From the NCBI GenBank assembly GCA_021817245.1, contig JAKAVQ010000018.1:1-40741 (forward strand): a stretch of 40,741 bases of DNA, read 5' to 3'. Source of the stretch: Thermoplasmata archaeon (lineage in GTDB: Archaea; Thermoplasmatota; Thermoplasmata; Lutacidiplasmatales; UBA184). Shown here piece after piece: positions 8,082-16,347 of this stretch (within the stretch, counting starts at the first letter, position 1; every line of letters begins with the position of its first letter). The notes under the pieces are model-generated. The model did not search any database, was not told the DNA's origin, and was given only the letters and a program-made list of their open reading frames with translations. A program made the position numbers and the translations under genes.

Positions 8082-8100
8082 CGGTAGGGTTTTTCTACCG
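8082..8100 (+). repeat. hairpin with T-rich loop / possible promoter
   Basis: CGGTAG and CTACCG form a perfect 6-bp stem around GGTTTTT. It could terminate the upstream microprotein transcript. The T tract is also 24-31 nt before the GTG at 8119, where a TATA box would be expected. Confidence 0.35.
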
Positions 8101-8118
8101 GGGGCCTCACCTTCGGCC

Positions 8119-8871
8119 GTGTTCGACGTCCGTGGGTACGTCGTCCTCGTCACGGGCGGTTCGCGCGGGATCGGTCGTGCGATCGCGCTCGAGCTCGCGC
8201 GCGGCGGGGCCGACGTGGCGGTCCACTTCCGGGCCGAGTCCGCCCGCGCCGAGGAGGTCGTCCGCGCGGCGAAGGCGCTCGGCGTCGACGCACGGAGGTT
8301 CGGTGCCGATCTGACCGACCGCGAGGCGGTGGCCGGCGTCGTCGGGGCCGCGGCGCGGTGGAAAGGACGCCTCGACGGGCTCGTGACCTCCGCGGGGATC
8401 TACCGCGGGCCGTCGCTCGAGGAGGTCGACGCGCGCGGGTGGGAGGAAACGGAGCGGACCGACCTCGAAGGGACGTTCTGGTCGGTACAGGCCGCGGCGC
8501 CGTTCCTTCGCAAGAGCGACCGCGCGGCGATCGTCACGATCTCCTCCGTTTTCGGGGCGCACGCCGCGGTCGGCGGGGCGCCGTACCAGGCCACCAAGGC
8601 GGCGGTCGAGCAGCTGACGCGCGCTCTCGCCCTCGAGCTCGCCCCGTCGATCCGGGTGAACTCGGTCGCCCCCGGGTTCGTCCGCACCGACATGAACCGC
8701 GCGGGCCACGAGGATCCGGTCTTCCGCCAGAAGGTCGCCGACTCTACCCCGCTCGGGCGCTGGGGGGAGCCGGACGACATCGCGCCGGTCGTCCGGTACC
8801 TCTTGAGCCGACAGGCCTCCTGGGTCACGGGCACCGTCGTCGGGGTCGACGGGGGGATCGCGCTCCGATGA
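8119..8871 (+). CDS. short-chain dehydrogenase/reductase (FabG-like), first of a pair
   Basis: This is a classical 250-aa SDR that reduces or oxidises a carbonyl or alcohol with NAD(P)H. It shows the Rossmann motif TGGSRGIG (12-19), SAG in place of the usual NAG (near residue 93), a catalytic Ser in ISS (near 141) and YQATK (Y156, K160). The C-terminus VTGTVVGVDGGIALR is typical of 3-oxoacyl-ACP reductase-like members. The start is GTG at 8119, just before the first beta strand. The gene overlaps the next SDR by 4 nt (ATGA), so the two are translationally coupled. The substrate cannot be read from sequence. Confidence 0.92.
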   Translation: MFDVRGYVVLVTGGSRGIGRAIALELARGGADVAVHFRAESARAEEVVRAAKALGVDARRFGADLTDREAVAGVVGAAARWKGRLDGLVTSAGIYRGPSLEEVDARGWEETERTDLEGTFWSVQAAAPFLRKSDRAAIVTISSVFGAHAAVGGAPYQATKAAVEQLTRALALELAPSIRVNSVAPGFVRTDMNRAGHEDPVFRQKVADSTPLGRWGEPDDIAPVVRYLLSRQASWVTGTVVGVDGGIALR

Positions 8872-9647
8872 GCGGGTCCGCCCCCGACCCCCCGCGCGTC
8901 GCGCTCGTGACCGGCGGCGCCCGCGGGATCGGCCGGGCGATCGTCCTCGCGCTCGCGCGCGACGGGCTCGACGTCGCGTTCACATACGCCCGCGACGCGG
9001 ACGCGGCGGCTCGCACCGCTCGGGAGGTGGAGGCGCTCGGGCGCCGGGTCCTCGCTCGGCCGAGCGACGCCGCCCGGCGGGACGAGGCGGAGACGGCCGT
9101 CGCGGCGACCCGGGCCGGCCTCGGGCGGATCGACGTCGTCGTGGCGAACGCCGGGATCACGGGACCGGACGGCTGGGAGGGGGTCTCCACGGACGCCTGG
9201 CACCGCGTCCTCGACGTGAACCTCCTCGGCCCGTACTTCACGGTCGCCTCGGCGGCGGCCGAGCTTCGTCGGACGCGCGGTTCGGCGATCCTCGTCGCGT
9301 CGATCGCCGCCTCCTCGGCGTACCCGGAGGAGCTCGTCTACTCGGCGTCGAAAGCCGGCGTGGTCTCGCTCGCCCGGAGCCTCGCCTACGCGCTCGCGCC
9401 CGAGGTGCGCGTGAACGCGCTCGCGCCCGGCTGGGTCCGCACCGACATGACCCGCGCCCTCCACACCCGCCCCAAGGCGGCCGCCGCGATCGCCCGGGGT
9501 ATCCCCGCCGGCCGCTGGGGAGAGCCCGAGGACGTGGCCGAGGCGGTGGTCTTTCTCGCGAGCGACGGCGCCCGCTTCGTCACGGGGGAGACGCTGGTCG
9601 TGGACGGCGGCGACTCGCTCGTCTGGACGATCGGTGCCGAACGGTAG
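8868..9647 (+). CDS. short-chain dehydrogenase/reductase (FabG-like), second of a pair
   Basis: This 259-aa classical SDR has TGGARGIG at about residues 16-23, NAG at about 96-98, a Ser-rich active strand (VASIAASS), YSASK (Y158, K162) and a C-terminal VTGETLVVDGGDSL. It begins inside the stop of the first SDR (ATGA overlap), so it is co-transcribed and coupled with it. It resembles its neighbour, which suggests an old duplication and possibly a heteromeric or sequential pair. Fatty-acid-type reduction would be unusual in an archaeon, so a role in isoprenoid, sugar or polyol chemistry is as likely. That is inference. Confidence 0.92.
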   Translation: MSGSAPDPPRVALVTGGARGIGRAIVLALARDGLDVAFTYARDADAAARTAREVEALGRRVLARPSDAARRDEAETAVAATRAGLGRIDVVVANAGITGPDGWEGVSTDAWHRVLDVNLLGPYFTVASAAAELRRTRGSAILVASIAASSAYPEELVYSASKAGVVSLARSLAYALAPEVRVNALAPGWVRTDMTRALHTRPKAAAAIARGIPAGRWGEPEDVAEAVVFLASDGARFVTGETLVVDGGDSLVWTIGAER

Positions 9648-9656
9648 CGGGACCCG

Positions 9657-10016
9657 TCAGGCGTAGTGGCTCAGGCTCGAGCGTTCCTTCTTGGCCGCCT
9701 CGCGCATCTCGCCCCGCTCTTCGCGCTTACGTTCCTTCTCGCACTCCTCCTCCGTCACCCACTTGAAGGTGACGTCCTCGGGGTGGTCGTGGGCGATGAA
9801 CGCGCCCGCTTCGAACGCGCTCGAGAGAAGTTCCTCGAGGTTGTCGGCCTCGTTCCCCTCGAGGTGGCCGGCGGTTCGCCAGTACCAGTCCGGGGCCTTG
9901 CCCGACGCCTGGAGGTACTCGGTGATGAGGTCGTAGATCGAGCTCTGCTCGTCCGAGAGGCGCACGTGGACGTGGCGGCTCCGGTCGGCCGTTTCGGGCG
10001 CATCCGCGGGGGTCAT
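9657..10016 (-). CDS. small charged protein, unknown function
   Basis: The 119-aa protein has a folded-looking core (HVHVRLSDEQSSIYDLITEY, then helical WYWRTAGHLEGN) and an acidic/basic helical tail (EEECEKERKREERGEMREAA) that may form a coiled coil. No enzymatic motif is seen. The ATG at 10016 is fixed by a TATA box, GTTATAGG, 22-29 nt upstream (leaderless). It is divergent from the small gene that leads into mre11-rad50, and its stop is 9 nt from the stop of the second SDR. I do not recognise the family. Confidence 0.75.
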   Translation of the reverse strand: MTPADAPETADRSRHVHVRLSDEQSSIYDLITEYLQASGKAPDWYWRTAGHLEGNEADNLEELLSSAFEAGAFIAHDHPEDVTFKWVTEEECEKERKREERGEMREAAKKERSSLSHYA

Positions 10017-10037
10017 CGGGCGTTCAAGGTCCCACGG

Positions 10038-10045
10038 CCTATAAC
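10038..10045. promoter_or_regulatory. shared TATA element of a divergent gene pair
   Basis: CCTATAAC serves either strand. It is 22-29 nt before the minus-strand ATG (10016) and 35-42 nt before the plus-strand ATG (10080). It is the only A/T-rich site in the 63-nt gap. Confidence 0.55.
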
Positions 10046-10079
10046 GGCTCGGACGGCGCCCTCGGCCACGACATTTCAA

Positions 10080-10538
10080 ATGGCACGGCGGAATAGGGGC
10101 CGGGTCGTGTACGCTCCGGACTCCGCGTCCCCGCCGACCGCGCCCCCGCCGGGCGGCGACGCCCAGCGGAACGCGCGCTACGTGTTCCTCGTCACCCGCC
10201 TGCGCAATCGCCAGATGACGATGGAGGAGGCGACGGAGCTCTTCGCCCTCATGCAGGCGATGCTGCGGGCGAGCGAGTCGGCGCGCCTGGCCCTCGCCCG
10301 GTCCCCGATGGCCGCCCCGACCCTGCCGGCAGAGTCCCGGCCGGCGCCGCTGGTCGTTTCCGCACCGTCGGCCGGAGGCGCCGACGAGTTCCTCCTGATG
10401 GGACTTCTCGCCATGGGCGCGGGAGCGGGATTGATGGCCGCGATGGCGAAGCGGATGCAGGACTTCGGGCCCGTCGCCCCGCCCGGGTCCTCGGCCCCGC
10501 CCGCGCGCCGCGCCGGCTCCTCGACGCCCCCGTCGTAG
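10080..10538 (+). CDS. small protein preceding mre11-rad50, unknown function
   Basis: The 152-aa protein has a basic start (MARRNRGR), a Pro/Ala linker and a strongly helical block (RYVFLVTRLRNRQMTMEEA and on through ELFALMQAML). A second linker follows, then a hydrophobic Gly/Ala/Met segment (FLLMGLLAMGAGAGLMAAM) of membrane-helix length, and a Pro/Ser tail. Its stop is only 10 nt before the mre11 ATG, so it should share an mRNA with mre11 and rad50. A TATA box lies 35-42 nt upstream. A GTG 27 nt downstream is an alternative start. No known Mre11-Rad50 partner looks like this; NurA and HerA are absent here. Confidence 0.65.
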   Translation: MARRNRGRVVYAPDSASPPTAPPPGGDAQRNARYVFLVTRLRNRQMTMEEATELFALMQAMLRASESARLALARSPMAAPTLPAESRPAPLVVSAPSAGGADEFLLMGLLAMGAGAGLMAAMAKRMQDFGPVAPPGSSAPPARRAGSSTPPS

Positions 10539-10548
10539 GCCGCGAACG

Positions 10549-11829
10549 ATGGCCTTGGAGCGATTCGTCTTCGCCCATCTCGCCGATGCCCATGTGGGCG
10601 CTTGGCCGCGGGACCCGGCGATCCGGGCCGCCCTCCGCGAGAGCCTCCTGCGCGCTCTCGAGGTCGTCGAGGAACGGAACGCCGAGTTCCTCCTCATCTC
10701 GGGGGACCTCTTCCACACTCCTGTGCCCGACCCGGGAGAGGTCGCCCCCGTCGCGGCCGCGCTGCGCCGTCTCGTGGACCGCGGCCGGCGGATCTACGTG
10801 ATCTACGGCTCGCACGACTACGTCGCGCACCGGACGAGTTGGCTCGACGTCCTCGCGGAGACCGGCGTCTTCCTGCGCGTGGCCCCCGAAGCGGTCCGCT
10901 CCGAGGGGACCCGCTGGACGCTGCCGTTCTGCGTCGACGCGCCGACCGGAGTTCGCGTCGCGGGGATCTCGGGCCGGTCGCACGGCCTCGACCGCGAGTA
11001 CTTCCGCGCGGTCGACTCGGAGGCGTTCCGTTCCGAGCCGGGGTTCAAGGTCTTCCAGTTCCACGCCGCGGTCGAGGAGTACCTGCCCGCGACGCTGCGC
11101 GAGCACATCCACGGCATCCGCCGGGACGACCTTCCGGCCGGGTGCGATTACTACGCGGGCGGCCACATCCACTACACCTACGAGGGCGAGGGTCCCGAGG
11201 GCGGGCTCCTCGTGAACCCGGGGGCGGTCTTCGGCACGAGCCGGACCGACCTCGAGAACGGCCTCGCGGGCCGGACCCACCAGGGGGTCGTGATCGTGAC
11301 GGTCGACGCCGGTCGGCCGACGGTCGAGTTCGTCGACACCGCCCCCCGCGATGCGGTGAAGCTGGTCGACGTCGACGTCTCGGGAAAGACGGTCGAGTCG
11401 GCCCTCGCCGACCTCTCGGACCGTCTGCGCGCCGAATCGACGCCCGGGACGCTCCTCTTCCCGCGCGTTCACGGCGAGCTCGTCGACGGCACCGCGGCGA
11501 GCCTCTCGCTCTCGGAGCTGAGCCGCGCGGTCGAGCGCGGGGGCGCGAGCGTCCACTGGGACGTCCGCGACCTCGCGAGCTTGCCCGCGGGGGGCGGCGC
11601 CCCGCTCACCGAGGCGGACATCGAAGCGCACGAGATCGCCCGCCTCCTCGAGGAGACGGCCGCCTCGGCCCCGTGGCCGGCGGGTCCGGACGCCGAGCGC
11701 CGGGTCCGCGAGCTCGTCGCCGAGCTCGGACTCCCGAAGGCCGACGGCGAGTCGCGGCAGGACTACTCGAACGCGCGGGTCGAGAGCGGGCGTCGCCTGC
11801 TCCGGGTCCGCGCCGACGACGAGGCCTAG
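10549..11829 (+). CDS. mre11: DNA double-strand break repair nuclease Mre11
   Basis: This Mn-dependent phosphoesterase trims DNA ends in complex with Rad50. Phosphoesterase motifs in order: DAHVG (D13, H15), GDLFH (G51-H55), GSHD (87-90), FQFHAA (H near 172) and GGHIHYTY (H near 206 and 208). The third motif has Ser where most family members have Asn (GNHD); that Asn is a metal ligand, so this is a notable variant. The C-terminal half carries the capping region and a helical Rad50-binding tail. At 426 aa the length is normal. The rad50 GTG follows 13 nt later behind a strong Shine-Dalgarno sequence. Confidence 0.93.
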   Translation: MALERFVFAHLADAHVGAWPRDPAIRAALRESLLRALEVVEERNAEFLLISGDLFHTPVPDPGEVAPVAAALRRLVDRGRRIYVIYGSHDYVAHRTSWLDVLAETGVFLRVAPEAVRSEGTRWTLPFCVDAPTGVRVAGISGRSHGLDREYFRAVDSEAFRSEPGFKVFQFHAAVEEYLPATLREHIHGIRRDDLPAGCDYYAGGHIHYTYEGEGPEGGLLVNPGAVFGTSRTDLENGLAGRTHQGVVIVTVDAGRPTVEFVDTAPRDAVKLVDVDVSGKTVESALADLSDRLRAESTPGTLLFPRVHGELVDGTAASLSLSELSRAVERGGASVHWDVRDLASLPAGGGAPLTEADIEAHEIARLLEETAASAPWPAGPDAERRVRELVAELGLPKADGESRQDYSNARVESGRRLLRVRADDEA

Positions 11830-11834
11830 GAGGT
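11827..11834 (+). promoter_or_regulatory. strong Shine-Dalgarno site fixing the rad50 GTG start
   Basis: TAGGAGGT overlaps the mre11 stop codon and lies 8 nt before GTG 11843. It decides the rad50 start and shows that internal operon genes here use leadered initiation. Confidence 0.7.
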
Positions 11835-11842
11835 CCGGGTCG

Positions 11843-14533
11843 GTGCAGCTGCGTCGCGTGCGGGTCAAGAACATCCGCAGCTACGAGTCGGCCCAGGTCG
11901 CTTTTCCGCCCGGCACGACCCTCCTGAGCGGCGACGTCGGCGCCGGCAAGACGAGCCTCCTCTACGCGATCGAGATGGCGCTCTTCGGCGTCGCGGAGGT
12001 CGAGGCCGCCTTCCTCGTCCGCCACGGCGCGGCCCACGCCGAGGTCGAGGTGGAGTTCGACGACGGCGAGCACCGGTACGCGATCGTGCGGAAGTTCCGC
12101 CGCGTCGGGCGCAAGGGAAAGCCGGCCATCGAGCCCGAATCGATCGCGTTCAGCGCCGACGGGGCGAAGACGACGTACTCGGCGACCGAGCTTCGCCAGC
12201 GGGTCATCGAGCTCCTCGGCTTTCCCGACAACCCGAACCCCCAGGCGCACTCGGACCTCTGGAGGTGGGCGGTCTACGTCCCGCAGGAGCGGATGCGCGA
12301 CATCCTCGCCGCGAAGCCCCAGGATCGCCTCGAGACCGTCCGCAAGGCGCTCGGAGTGGAACGGTACCGGACCGCCGCCGAGAACGCCCAGGAGCTCGCC
12401 GCCGACCTCCGAAGAAGCGTGGTGCAGCGGCGCGTCCAGGCGGAACGCCTGAAGCACTACGACGCCGAGTACGCGGACTGGAGCCGGGAGGCCGACCGGT
12501 TGCACGCTGAGCGCGCGCGGCTCGCGTCGTCCCTCCGCGAGCTCGCGAGCGAGCGCGAGCGGCGGGCCGCGGAGGCCGCGACCGCCGAAGAGGCGGTCCG
12601 CCGCACCGAGTCCGACCGGCGGCTGAAGGAGAGCCTCGAGAACGAACAGGCGGCGGACGGGCGGGCCCGGACGGAACAGGCGCGCGTCCGGGCCGAGCGG
12701 CTCGAGGAGATCCGTCGTCGCGAGGCGCTCGCCGAGGCCGCCCGACCGGTCGCGAGCGCGCTCCCCGCCCACCGCGATCGCCTCGCGATCGCCGACCGCG
12801 ACCTCGTCGCCCGGCGCCAGGGGCTCGACCGGACGATCGCCGGGCTCCACGAGCTCGTCCGGGCGCGGGCGCAGCGATCGGCGGCCGAACGCCAGGCGGC
12901 GGACGCCGAAGAGGCGCTCCGCCGGGCCGGCCAGGAGGCGGAGGAGGCCGAGCGGGCCCGGGACGCGGCGCGAAAGGAAGCGCCCGTACGCGAGCCGCCG
13001 GAGCCCACGTCGCGAACGACCCGCGAGCTCGCGAGCGCGCTCGAAGCGGCGCGGGGTCGAGAGACGGAAACGCTCACCGCGCTCGCCCAGGCCCGGAGCG
13101 AACTCACCGGCCTCGACCGGCTCCTTTCCGCCGGAACGTGCCCGACCTGCGGGCAATCGGTCCGCGCCGAGGAGTTCGCCGCGCACCGCGAGGAGGCGGC
13201 CGCACACGTCGGCCGGGCCGAGGGGCGGCACCGCGACGCCGTCACGGCGCGCGAACGGCTCGAGGAGGAACGCGGATCCCGGGAGCGGTACGAGCGCTCG
13301 CACGAACGATTCGTCGAGGTCGAGAAGCGCCGGGCGCTCGCCGACGCGACGCTCGCGAGGGCCCGGGAATCCGCGGACCGGGCGCGGGCCGCGCGGCGGG
13401 AGGCCGAGGCACGGCTCGCGGAGGCCCGGGCGCGCGTCGACCAGCTCGCGCCCGGGGAGGCGGAGGAGCGCCGCCTCCGCGAGGCCCTCGCCGCGGCCGT
13501 CGCCGAACGCGAACGGCTCGCCGCCGCGGAGCACGAGGCGAGCCAGGCGGCCCGCGAGCTCGCGAGCGCGACCGCCGCCCTCGAGACGCTCCGGGCCGAG
13601 CTCGAGCGGCTGGACCGCGAGGCCGACCTGGTCCGGGCCCGGATCGACTCGCGCAGTCTCCAGCTCGACGAGCTCGCGCGCGCGCTCGCGGAGGCGCCGG
13701 ACGGGACCCGGGCGCTCGGCGAGGCCCGCGACCGGCTCGCCCGGGCGGAGGAGACGCTGCGCGCGGAGACGGACCTCGCCGTCCGCACCGAGACTCGTCT
13801 CGACGAAGCGGCGCGCCGGCTGCGCGATGCGGAGCGGGGCCGGGCCGAGCGCACGCACCTAATGTCCGAAGCCGAGGAGGTCGAGCGGAAGGCCGCGTGG
13901 GTCTCGGGACCGTTCCGACTCGCCGTGCTGAACATGGAACGGAAGCTCCTCGCCCACGCCCAGGGAGCCTTCGAGCGCAACTTCGCCCGGTACTTCGCCT
14001 CGCTCGTCGACGATCCGGGCCTCGTCGCGCGGACCGACGTCACGTTCACGCCCGGGGTCTCGATCGACGGCGAGTGGACGCCGGCCGAGGCGTTGAGCGG
14101 CGGCGAGCGCACGAGCCTCGCGCTCGCGTTCCGCCTCGCGCTCACGCAGGTCGTCCGGTCGCTCGGCGACCTGCGGCTCGAGACGATCCTGCTCGACGAG
14201 CCGACCGACGGGTTCTCGCCGGAGCAGGTCGTTCGGATGGGCGAGCTGCTCGACGAGCTCGCGCTGCCCCAGGTGATCGTCGTCTCGCACGAGAGCGAGC
14301 TCGCGGCGATCGCGGACCGGGTCGTCCGGATTGCCAAGCACGACGGCCGCTCGTCGGTGAGCGGCCCGTCCGTCCCCGGGGCCGCGCCGGCACCCGAGCC
14401 CGCGGAGGCCGCGAGCGTCCCGCCGCCGACCCGACGTTCGCGCCGGCCGGGCCCCTCGGTGCCTCGGTCGGAAGCCGCCGCCGCGCCCGAGCCCGGGGCG
14501 GACGGATCGGCGGCGGGCCGGACGCCGGTTTAG
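11843..14533 (+). CDS. rad50: DNA repair ATPase Rad50 (SMC-like, zinc hook)
   Basis: This ATPase bridges DNA ends and controls Mre11. The 896-aa chain has Walker A GDVGAGKTS (about 31-39), then two long Arg/Glu/Ala-rich coiled-coil arms separated by the zinc hook CPTC (about 433-436). It continues with the ABC signature LSGGERTS (about 751), Walker B LLDEPTDG (about 782) and the His switch VSHESEL. The coiled coil is extremely Arg/Ala/Glu-rich because of the high GC, which makes long but meaningless open frames on the other strand. The last 70 residues form a Pro/Ala/Ser-rich tail not needed by the family. The start is GTG with a strong Shine-Dalgarno site. It overlaps the convergent reductase stop by 4 nt. 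Confidence 0.96.
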   Translation: MQLRRVRVKNIRSYESAQVAFPPGTTLLSGDVGAGKTSLLYAIEMALFGVAEVEAAFLVRHGAAHAEVEVEFDDGEHRYAIVRKFRRVGRKGKPAIEPESIAFSADGAKTTYSATELRQRVIELLGFPDNPNPQAHSDLWRWAVYVPQERMRDILAAKPQDRLETVRKALGVERYRTAAENAQELAADLRRSVVQRRVQAERLKHYDAEYADWSREADRLHAERARLASSLRELASERERRAAEAATAEEAVRRTESDRRLKESLENEQAADGRARTEQARVRAERLEEIRRREALAEAARPVASALPAHRDRLAIADRDLVARRQGLDRTIAGLHELVRARAQRSAAERQAADAEEALRRAGQEAEEAERARDAARKEAPVREPPEPTSRTTRELASALEAARGRETETLTALAQARSELTGLDRLLSAGTCPTCGQSVRAEEFAAHREEAAAHVGRAEGRHRDAVTARERLEEERGSRERYERSHERFVEVEKRRALADATLARARESADRARAARREAEARLAEARARVDQLAPGEAEERRLREALAAAVAERERLAAAEHEASQAARELASATAALETLRAELERLDREADLVRARIDSRSLQLDELARALAEAPDGTRALGEARDRLARAEETLRAETDLAVRTETRLDEAARRLRDAERGRAERTHLMSEAEEVERKAAWVSGPFRLAVLNMERKLLAHAQGAFERNFARYFASLVDDPGLVARTDVTFTPGVSIDGEWTPAEALSGGERTSLALAFRLALTQVVRSLGDLRLETILLDEPTDGFSPEQVVRMGELLDELALPQVIVVSHESELAAIADRVVRIAKHDGRSSVSGPSVPGAAPAPEPAEAASVPPPTRRSRRPGPSVPRSEAAAAPEPGADGSAAGRTPV

Positions 14534-15636
14534 GCGATCAGGGCGTCGAACGCCCCGGCCGCCCACGGGCGGTGGGCCGCGACCTGCAGGTTCTCCGAAA
14601 GGTGCTCCGACGTCTTCTGACCGACCAGGGCACCGAGGTTCCCGGGCGCGGAGCGAGCGAACTGGAGCGCCGTCTGGGCGGGCGTGAACCCGTTGCGCTT
14701 CGGCCCTCCCCGGGCGAGCTGTCCCTGAAAGAGGGGGACGCTCGTGAAGCAGCCGACGCGGAGCTTCTCGGCCGCGGCGAAGAGGGTCAACTTCTCCGAG
14801 CCGACGCGCTGGGTCCGCTCGGTCGCGGCCTCGGGCATCACCAGGTTGAACGGGAACTGCACGAACCGCAGGCCGTGGTCCGCCCCCCCGACCCTGCGCG
14901 CGATGCGCACCGCCCGCTCGAGGTCGAAGTGCCTCGGGTCGTCCGGTCGGGTCCGCAGGCAGTCCCAGGTCGCGAGCCCGTAGGCGCCCAGTCGGCCCCT
15001 CGAGCGCTCGCTCTCGTAAAAGCCGAACGCCGACGACAGGCGCCGCTCGAACTCCTCGGCTCCCACGACCGCCAGCTGCGCGTCGGGGGCGTTGTGCAGG
15101 TAGAGAAGGTCGACCGACTCGACCCCCAGGTTCCGTCGCGTCCGCTCGAACTGGTCGGCGAGGTACGACGGGCTCATCGCGTGGCACCCGTCCACGATGT
15201 CCGACGGGTCGAGCACGCCGGTCCGAACGAGCTCCTCCTCGACCCACAGCTCGGGCGAGAGCTTCGACTCCGAGTCGGGGGCGAAGTACCCGTTCTTCGA
15301 CGCGAGGAAGACCTCGTCGCGCGCGACCTCCCCCCGTTTGACGAGCTGCCCGAGGGCCCGGCCGATGCTCCGCTCGGCGCGCTGGTGGCGGTAGTTGATC
15401 GCGGTGTCGAGCACGTTGACCCGACCCGAGGTGAGGCAGACCGTTACCGCCTGTTCGACCGCGAGGTCGGTCGCGGCGTCCGGAGGTCCGATGTACGTCC
15501 CGAGACCGATCGAGCTCAGGGAGAGGTCGCCCGGGGCGGTGCGAAAGTGCTCGGCGGGAAGGTGGCGGTCGCGGACCGCCCGGTCGCGGAACCGACCGGT
15601 TCCCCCCGGATTCGCCGACCCTTCGAGCTCGGACAC
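14530..15636 (-). CDS. aldo/keto reductase
   Basis: This NAD(P)H-dependent oxidoreductase has the AKR TIM-barrel fold. The catalytic tetrad is visible: Asp and Tyr in DTAINY (D77, Y82), Lys in LASKNG (K114) and His in YLHNAP (H181). The C-terminal nucleotide-binding part (LGALVGQKTSEHLSENL) matches aldo/keto reductases. GTG 15636 is preferred because a TATA-like GCTTTTGGA lies 23-31 nt upstream; the frame stays open to a GTG at 15699 (389 aa). It is convergent with rad50, and the two stop codons overlap. The substrate is unknown. Confidence 0.88.
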   Translation of the reverse strand: MSELEGSANPGGTGRFRDRAVRDRHLPAEHFRTAPGDLSLSSIGLGTYIGPPDAATDLAVEQAVTVCLTSGRVNVLDTAINYRHQRAERSIGRALGQLVKRGEVARDEVFLASKNGYFAPDSESKLSPELWVEEELVRTGVLDPSDIVDGCHAMSPSYLADQFERTRRNLGVESVDLLYLHNAPDAQLAVVGAEEFERRLSSAFGFYESERSRGRLGAYGLATWDCLRTRPDDPRHFDLERAVRIARRVGGADHGLRFVQFPFNLVMPEAATERTQRVGSEKLTLFAAAEKLRVGCFTSVPLFQGQLARGGPKRNGFTPAQTALQFARSAPGNLGALVGQKTSEHLSENLQVAAHRPWAAGAFDALIA

Positions 15637-15740
15637 GTCGGGACGCAGGCCGGGACCCTCCAAAAGCCGACCGGGTGCCGGGCGACCGGGCGCCGCCACG
15701 ACAGCCTGATGAAGGACACAGGGCTACCCGCCGCTTCCCG

Positions 15741-15860
15741 ATGCCCCGTCGCAAGTACGGTCGAATGCAGAAACCGATCCCCCCGGTGAAGCCGGAAAAG
15801 TGCCGGCTCTGCCGGCTCTCGAAGCCGTGCCCGGTCCACGGCCGCGGGTCGAGGACGTAG
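15741..15860 (+). CDS. 39-residue zinc-binding miniprotein
   Basis: This very small basic protein begins MPRRKYGRMQKP and carries CRLCRLSKPCPVHG, a C-x2-C-x6-C-x2-H set suited to one zinc ion. Its size and basic start resemble ribosome-associated or RNA-binding zinc mini-proteins, but I cannot name a family. The frame is open upstream to an ATG at 15675; that extension overlaps the aldo/keto reductase promoter region and looks non-coding. It is convergent with the ferredoxin gene 8 nt away. Confidence 0.6.
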   Translation: MPRRKYGRMQKPIPPVKPEKCRLCRLSKPCPVHGRGSRT

Positions 15861-15867
15861 GCCGGGC

Positions 15868-16068
15868 TCACTCGGTCCGACGGGCGCGACCCCGGACCGC
15901 ACGCCCCCCCGAGAGCGCTCCGACCGGGCAGTACGGGACGCACCAGCCGCAGTCCGTGCAGTTCGGCCGCACCTCGAGTCGATGCGACGTCAGCTCGAGC
16001 GCGTTCGGCGGGCAGACCCCGGTACAGAGGCCGCAGAGCACGCAGAGGTCATGATCCACGAGAATCAC
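15868..16068 (-). CDS. 2[4Fe-4S] ferredoxin
   Basis: The 66-aa electron carrier has two complete cluster motifs, CVLCGLCTGVCP and CTDCGWCVPYCPVGAL. The start is GTG directly before ILVDHDLC; no in-frame ATG is near. A TATA-like CTCTTATTAG lies 50-60 nt upstream (about 16118-16128). The C-terminus has a short Arg-rich tail after the second cluster. The partner oxidoreductase is not evident nearby; the unknown cluster on the other strand shares the upstream A/T island. Confidence 0.9.
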   Translation of the reverse strand: MILVDHDLCVLCGLCTGVCPPNALELTSHRLEVRPNCTDCGWCVPYCPVGALSGGRAVRGRARRTE

Positions 16069-16129
16069 GCGTTCCCTCTCGGCGACGATCGTCCGCCGGC
16101 CGCACCGGACGGCCGAGGCTAATAAGAGC

Positions 16130-16347
16130 TGGCGAGGGGCGGGGCCGGCCCGGACGAGGGTGACGAGCGCGGCCGGCCCGCGAAGCGGGAGCCTCCCAGG
16201 AACCGAAGACCCGGCAGCACGGAGCCGGACGCTCCCCGAGTCGGCGAACCGGCAGGCCCCCCGCGCGAAGCGGGTCCGTATCCCCGGTGACGCGACCGGG
16301 GGGAAAGCGTATGTCGCGTCGCGGCGCTTCCCCCCTCGGAGGAGGGC
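16130..16347 (+). other. GC-rich, hairpin-rich leader region
   Basis: No convincing frame is present. The stretch holds several clean inverted repeats: CCCGC-GAA-GCGGG (about 16178-16190), CCCGC-GCGAA-GCGGG (about 16258-16272) and CCCCGGT-GACGC-GACCGGGG (about 16281-16300). An A/T island, GGCTAATAAGAG (about 16117-16128), could start a plus-strand transcript here. That would give the next gene a structured leader of about 200 nt or mark a separate RNA. It ends in GGAGGAGGGC just before GTG 16348. Confidence 0.35.

Noticed and set aside
12457-14337. Long open frames antisense to rad50 (626 aa, and 750 aa at 11606-13858)
   Set aside because: Their composition is Arg/Ser/Ala low-complexity, a mirror of the GC-rich coiled-coil codons. 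Rad50 motifs on the plus strand are complete.
16130-16347. SRP RNA
   Set aside because: I looked for the helix 8 GGAA tetraloop with the CAGG/AGCA symmetric loop. Only a partial look-alike (CCCAGG then GCAGCA) exists and the stem does not pair properly.
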